Source of the DNA: Nitrospirota bacterium
GTDB taxonomy: Bacteria; Nitrospirota; Nitrospiria; Nitrospirales; UBA8639
DNA length: 8,640 nt
Direction of reading: 5' to 3'
NCBI GenBank assembly: GCA_029879555.1
Contig: JAOUQB010000078.1
Location: 1-8,640, forward strand
Positions 5,952 to 8,640 of the stretch are shown one piece after another; position 1 is the stretch's first letter, and the number at the start of each line of letters is the position of its first letter. The notes under the pieces are model-generated. The model was given only the letters and a program-made list of their open reading frames with translations, made no database searches and was not told the DNA's origin. Position numbers and translations under genes: made by a program.

Positions 5952-5989
5952 GGCAAGAGCACCACCATGAGGTGATGCTCTTGCCTTTT
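5952..5989 (+). terminator. Rho-independent terminator after the parvulin gene
   Basis: GGCAAGAGCA (5952-5961) pairs perfectly with TGCTCTTGCC (5976-5985). After a single C/A mismatch, CACC (5963-5966) pairs with GGTG (5971-5974) around a 4-base loop. TTTT follows directly at 5986-5989. It separates the parvulin gene from the PEP mutase gene. Confidence 0.9.
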
Positions 5990-6065
5990 GTATTCTTCTC
6001 AATACCTATCCCCCGAAAACTTTCTGCACTCCTCTCTCTAGAATTTCCTCTTTCCCCGAAAGAGT

Positions 6066-6095
6066 TTGGCACGCGGATTCCCCTTCGTGTAGACT
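6066..6095 (+). promoter_or_regulatory. Promoter candidate of the PEP mutase gene
   Basis: TTGGCA (6066-6071, 5 of 6) and TAGACT (6090-6095, 4 of 6) are 18 bases apart. The start would be near 6102, about 31 bases before the ATG at 6133. The terminator upstream makes a promoter in this gap necessary. Confidence 0.4.
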
Positions 6096-6132
6096 GGTTT
6101 TTTTCATCTTCACAACGCAAACTGTTTAAACC

Positions 6133-7767
6133 ATGAACATCCTTCCCACACCACACAAAGCCTCTCAATTCAAAAAACTTTTACTATCTCCACAGCTTGA
6201 ATTTATTTGTGAAGCCCACAATGGCCTCAGTGCCAAAATTGTGGAAGAAGCGGGATTTTCTGGTATTTGGGCGAGTGGCCTGTCCATTTCTGCGCAATTT
6301 GGGGTCCGCGACAACAACGAAGCCAGTTGGACCCAGGTTCTGGACAATCTGGAATTTATGTCCGATGCCACCCGGATTCCCATTTTGCTTGACGGCGACA
6401 CCGGCTATGGCAATTTCAATAATATGCAGCGCTTGATCAGGAAGTTAGAGCAACGGCACATCGCTGCGGTGTGCATTGAAGACAAACTGTTTCCCAAAAC
6501 CAATAGCTTTCTCAAAGGTGAAGCCCAACCCCTGGCTGATATGGACGAATTTTGCGGAAAAATCAAAGCCGGGAAGGATGCACAATCTGATCCAGATTTC
6601 TGCATCATTGCACGAGTAGAAGCGTTTATTTGTGGGTGGGGGCTGGCGGAGGCCTTACGTCGAGCCGAAGCCTATCATCAAGCCGGGGCTGATGGAATCT
6701 TGATGCACAGCGCGTTAGCGGTTCCGGATGAAATTTTGGCCTTCAAACAGGAATGGGGCGATCGTTGCCCCGTAGTCATTGTTCCAACGAAATACTATGC
6801 CACCCCCACGGACGTGTTTCGACAACAGGGCATTTCGATGGTGATCTGGGCCAATCACATGCTCCGTTCCGCCATTGCCTCCATGCAAATGACCGCACGA
6901 ACCCTGAAAGAGCAAGAAAATCTTCTGTCTGTTGAAGACAAGATCGTTCCCGTTTCCGAAGTGTTTCGCTTACAAGGTGCAGCCGATCTGCAAGAAGCCG
7001 AACAACGCTATCTGCCGAAAACTGCGGAACGCGCTGCGGCCATCGTGCTCGCCGCATCTCGCGGGGATGAATTGGGTGAACTCACCGAAGACAAGCCAAA
7101 AACCATGGTGTCCATCCGCGGGCTCCCAATCCTCGCGCATATTATGGATGCCTATAACTCAGTCGGCATCAAAAATATCAGCGTCGTACGTGGGTACAAA
7201 AAGGAAGCGGTCAATCTGCCTCATTTGACCTACGTGGATAATGACGATTTTGCGGTGACCGGTGAATTAGACTCCCTCTACAAAGCCCTTCAAGCGAAAG
7301 CTCACCACGATCACGACATCATCATTTCCTATGGGGACGTGTTGTTTAATTCCTATATTCCTCAAGCGCTGCTTCAGGAAAAAGACGACTTTGTCATTTT
7401 TGTCGACAGTGATTGGCAGGAGAAAACGCGGTATACCCGCCTCGGTGGATTTGCGGAATGCAGCGCCCCAAATTCTCGAAAGGCTTTTAATGCACAGATC
7501 CATCTCACGCAACTGGGAACCGATATCCAACCGGAAAAAATTCACGGCGTGTGGATGGGCTTTCTTAAAGTCTCGGCTTCGGGTGCCCGCCAGCTCCAAG
7601 AGCTACTGCCCACCCTTCTCGCGGTTCCAGGCAATCGCAAGGCCGGAATGGCCACGTTGTTTCAATCCTTACGACAACAGCAACAGCCCATTCGTGTGCT
7701 CTACACTGTCGGGCATTGGCTCGACATCAACAATTTGGATGATGTCATCCTGGCTGGTAGCTTTTAA
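6133..7767 (+). CDS. Phosphoenolpyruvate mutase fused to a nucleotidyltransferase
   Basis: The N-terminal domain (about 15-275) rearranges phosphoenolpyruvate to phosphonopyruvate, the C-P bond-forming step of phosphonate synthesis. It closely follows Mytilus PEP mutase, shifted by 2: D60, D87 and D89 in [11 protein letters not shown]116, the gating loop [10 protein letters not shown] (116-125) with K122 and N124, R161 and H192. The K-T-N loop separates mutases from lyases of this superfamily. The C-terminal domain (about 300-544) is a sugar-phosphate-type nucleotidyltransferase: [18 protein letters not shown] (306-323), [16 protein letters not shown] with metal ligand D402, and GHWLDINN with D531. 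By analogy with cytidylyltransferases of phosphonate pathways it may activate a phosphonate, for example 2-aminoethylphosphonate, as a CMP conjugate; this is inferred. The start has no clear ribosome binding site. No phosphonopyruvate decarboxylase or aminotransferase is in the window. Confidence 0.92.
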   Translation: MNILPTPHKASQFKKLLLSPQLEFICEAHNGLSAKIVEEAGFSGIWASGLSISAQFGVRDNNEASWTQVLDNLEFMSDATRIPILLDGDTGYGNFNNMQRLIRKLEQRHIAAVCIEDKLFPKTNSFLKGEAQPLADMDEFCGKIKAGKDAQSDPDFCIIARVEAFICGWGLAEALRRAEAYHQAGADGILMHSALAVPDEILAFKQEWGDRCPVVIVPTKYYATPTDVFRQQGISMVIWANHMLRSAIASMQMTARTLKEQENLLSVEDKIVPVSEVFRLQGAADLQEAEQRYLPKTAERAAAIVLAASRGDELGELTEDKPKTMVSIRGLPILAHIMDAYNSVGIKNISVVRGYKKEAVNLPHLTYVDNDDFAVTGELDSLYKALQAKAHHDHDIIISYGDVLFNSYIPQALLQEKDDFVIFVDSDWQEKTRYTRLGGFAECSAPNSRKAFNAQIHLTQLGTDIQPEKIHGVWMGFLKVSASGARQLQELLPTLLAVPGNRKAGMATLFQSLRQQQQPIRVLYTVGHWLDINNLDDVILAGSF

Positions 7768-7828
7768 GCGGCCATCCGGATCTCCTTCACCTCGTGTGTT
7801 ATCCCAGAATTCAGTAAGGAACTAACCC

Positions 7829-8032
7829 ATGAATCTTGCCAATCTGTCTCAAAAAGATTTCACAAAACTCGTGACGGCTCTTGTCGATGATCGTCTCTGT
7901 GAGCTCTTAGGTGACCCTGATTTAGGATTGCCGTTGGATGAAACGGTTCGGGCTCGACTCAAAGAATCGCTGGCTTCATCGGAACGGATGACTGGGGATG
8001 AGATTGCGGAACAACTCGGCCTCCGCTGGTAA
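7829..8032 (+). CDS. Antitoxin of a type II toxin-antitoxin pair
   Basis: The 67-residue protein is inferred to be the antitoxin from its position directly before a RelE/ParE-type toxin, from which it is separated by 6 bases. The N-terminal part (1-27) is helical, followed by LLGDPDLGLPLDETVRARL (26-44). The C-terminus, MTGDEIAEQLGLRW (54-67), has a short helix ending in Leu and Trp that could fit the toxin surface. I recall this layout in small unnamed antitoxins of ParE-like toxins. No classical RHH, PhD or Xre DNA-binding domain is evident, so autoregulation is uncertain. AAGGA (7816-7820) lies 8 bases before the ATG. Confidence 0.75.
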   Translation: MNLANLSQKDFTKLVTALVDDRLCELLGDPDLGLPLDETVRARLKESLASSERMTGDEIAEQLGLRW

Positions 8033-8038
8033 TCCCTC

Positions 8039-8311
8039 ATGCCCTGGTATCGTGTCGCCTATCTGCCTGCCGTCCTCAATGATCTGCGCACGACCGAACG
8101 GCCTATGGCCCAGCGGCTCTTGGATAAAACTAAATGGCTGGCGTCTAATGCGGTGAACCTTCGTCACGACTCCATGCACCCCGACTTACCAGGCCTGATC
8201 CAATATGCCGTGGCTGACTGGCGTATTCTGTATTCCATTGATCGTGAAGAGCATATCGTGGCCATTCATCGGATCTGTACCCGTCGTGAGTTGTATCGAC
8301 GGGCATCTTGA
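8039..8311 (+). CDS. RelE/ParE family toxin
   Basis: The 90 residues match the usual length and fold order of RelE/ParE toxins. They comprise an N-terminal strand YRVAYLPAVLNDL (4-16), two helices (about 20-42), the strand pair LPGLIQYAVADWRILYSID (50-68), IVAIHRI (73-79), and the C-terminal R82-R83-E-L-Y86-R87. The DWRILY strand with R62, together with R82/R83 and Y86, resembles the RNA-cleaving residues of RelE, so an mRNase is somewhat more likely than a gyrase poison. This is not certain. The gene appears complete, with no frameshift or missing strand. It has no strong ribosome binding site and lies 6 bases after the antitoxin stop, so translation is probably coupled, the usual arrangement for antitoxin excess. 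Confidence 0.88.
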   Translation: MPWYRVAYLPAVLNDLRTTERPMAQRLLDKTKWLASNAVNLRHDSMHPDLPGLIQYAVADWRILYSIDREEHIVAIHRICTRRELYRRAS

Positions 8312-8397
8312 TCATTGAATTGCATGAGAACAAAACCACTCGCCCCATAATCTCCCATTTTTCCGTGCCAACAATATTCCCGAGTAAGCCCTGGTGG

Positions 8398-8640
8398 ATG
8401 ACCAATTCTCAACTCGGATTCCAACAGCTCAAGGGATCGATTGGGAATATGTGTCGGCCGATTCTGTGCCTCTCGATCATGTTCATCCTACTTTCACCTC
8501 CGCCACTCCTGGGAGGCGTCTCTCCACAATTCATCTTTGAAGCCCCCGAAACCTTGGAGCCATTAGTTACCCATCTGAAAGAAATGAACCCAACCTCGCT
8601 TCAGCACGTGATGGACGTGATGGGCCTTCAACAACCAGGT
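8398..8640 (+). CDS. Probable exported protein, 3' end outside the window
   Basis: An open frame runs from the ATG at 8398 off the right edge (81 codons seen, no stop). From an internal Met (8449, residue 18) it reads like a signal peptide: a basic residue, then a hydrophobic core CLSIMFILLS and a PPPLLGG region. The mature part continues FEAPETLEPLVTHLKEMNP, then LQHVMDVMGLQQPG. The 8449 start with upstream AAGGGA (8431-8436) is therefore as likely as 8398. The segment pattern vaguely recalls the N-terminus of exported proteins with a peptidase-MA-like domain, but too little is present to name it. The gap after the toxin gene (8312-8397) shows nothing else. Confidence 0.55.
   Translation, partial: MTNSQLGFQQLKGSIGNMCRPILCLSIMFILLSPPPLLGGVSPQFIFEAPETLEPLVTHLKEMNPTSLQHVMDVMGLQQPG

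Noticed and set aside
6067..6080. TGGCAC with downstream TTCC, as a sigma-54 promoter before the PEP mutase gene
   Set aside because: The -24-like element is present, but the essential GC of the -12 element is replaced by CC; a sigma-70 reading of the same region fits better.
7331..7825. 164-codon open frame inside and past the PEP mutase gene
   Set aside because: It is a shifted-frame shadow of the nucleotidyltransferase domain, whose motifs are intact in the main frame; composition is rich in S, R and P as expected for a shadow.
8145..8405. 86-codon antisense open frame across the toxin gene end
   Set aside because: It is antisense to a well-supported toxin, has no ribosome binding site or recognisable motif, and is best explained as a shadow.

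Overview
The window reads as ordinary chromosomal DNA of a Gram-negative bacterium with moderate GC. The mix of genes (a CheY-like regulator, a YbjQ pair with an M48 peptidase, a PEP mutase/nucleotidyltransferase fusion and several small uncharacterised proteins) would suit the Nitrospirota, but no marker gene here proves that. There are no rRNA or tRNA genes, CRISPR arrays, insertion sequences or phage genes.

Layout, left to right. A five-span membrane protein of unknown function (32-583, +) converges on a small ABM-like (dimeric alpha-beta barrel) protein (989-597, -). The latter has a leader with an extended -10 promoter and a 7-bp stem next to its Shine-Dalgarno sequence. A stretch of about 300 bases without a gene follows, then a CheY-type single-domain response regulator (1730-1326, -) with a good promoter candidate carrying a perfect 13-bp palindrome. 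Diverging from it is a compact three-gene operon: a soluble YbjQ protein, a membrane-anchored YbjQ protein, and a membrane-anchored M48 metallopeptidase (2010-3612, +). The last two overlap by GTGA.

Next come a SMUG1-type uracil-DNA glycosylase (3707-4426), a YajD-like HNH nuclease (4647-5000), a small uncharacterised protein (5080-5496) and a single-domain parvulin (5653-5934). The parvulin gene is closed by a clear intrinsic terminator. A phosphoenolpyruvate mutase fused to a nucleotidyltransferase (6133-7767) is the largest gene. It commits PEP to a C-P bond compound, but the usual next enzyme of phosphonate synthesis, phosphonopyruvate decarboxylase, is not in the window. A RelE/ParE-type toxin with a small cognate antitoxin (7829-8311) follows. 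The window ends inside a gene for a probable exported protein (8398 onward).

Apart from the YbjQ-YbjQ-M48 operon and the toxin-antitoxin pair, the genes look independently transcribed, with recognisable promoter-like boxes before several of them. I see no clearly novel multi-gene defence or mobile system. The items most worth a second look are the YbjQ/M48 operon, the PEP mutase fusion without partners, the leader and palindrome elements, and the nearly leaderless SMUG1 gene.
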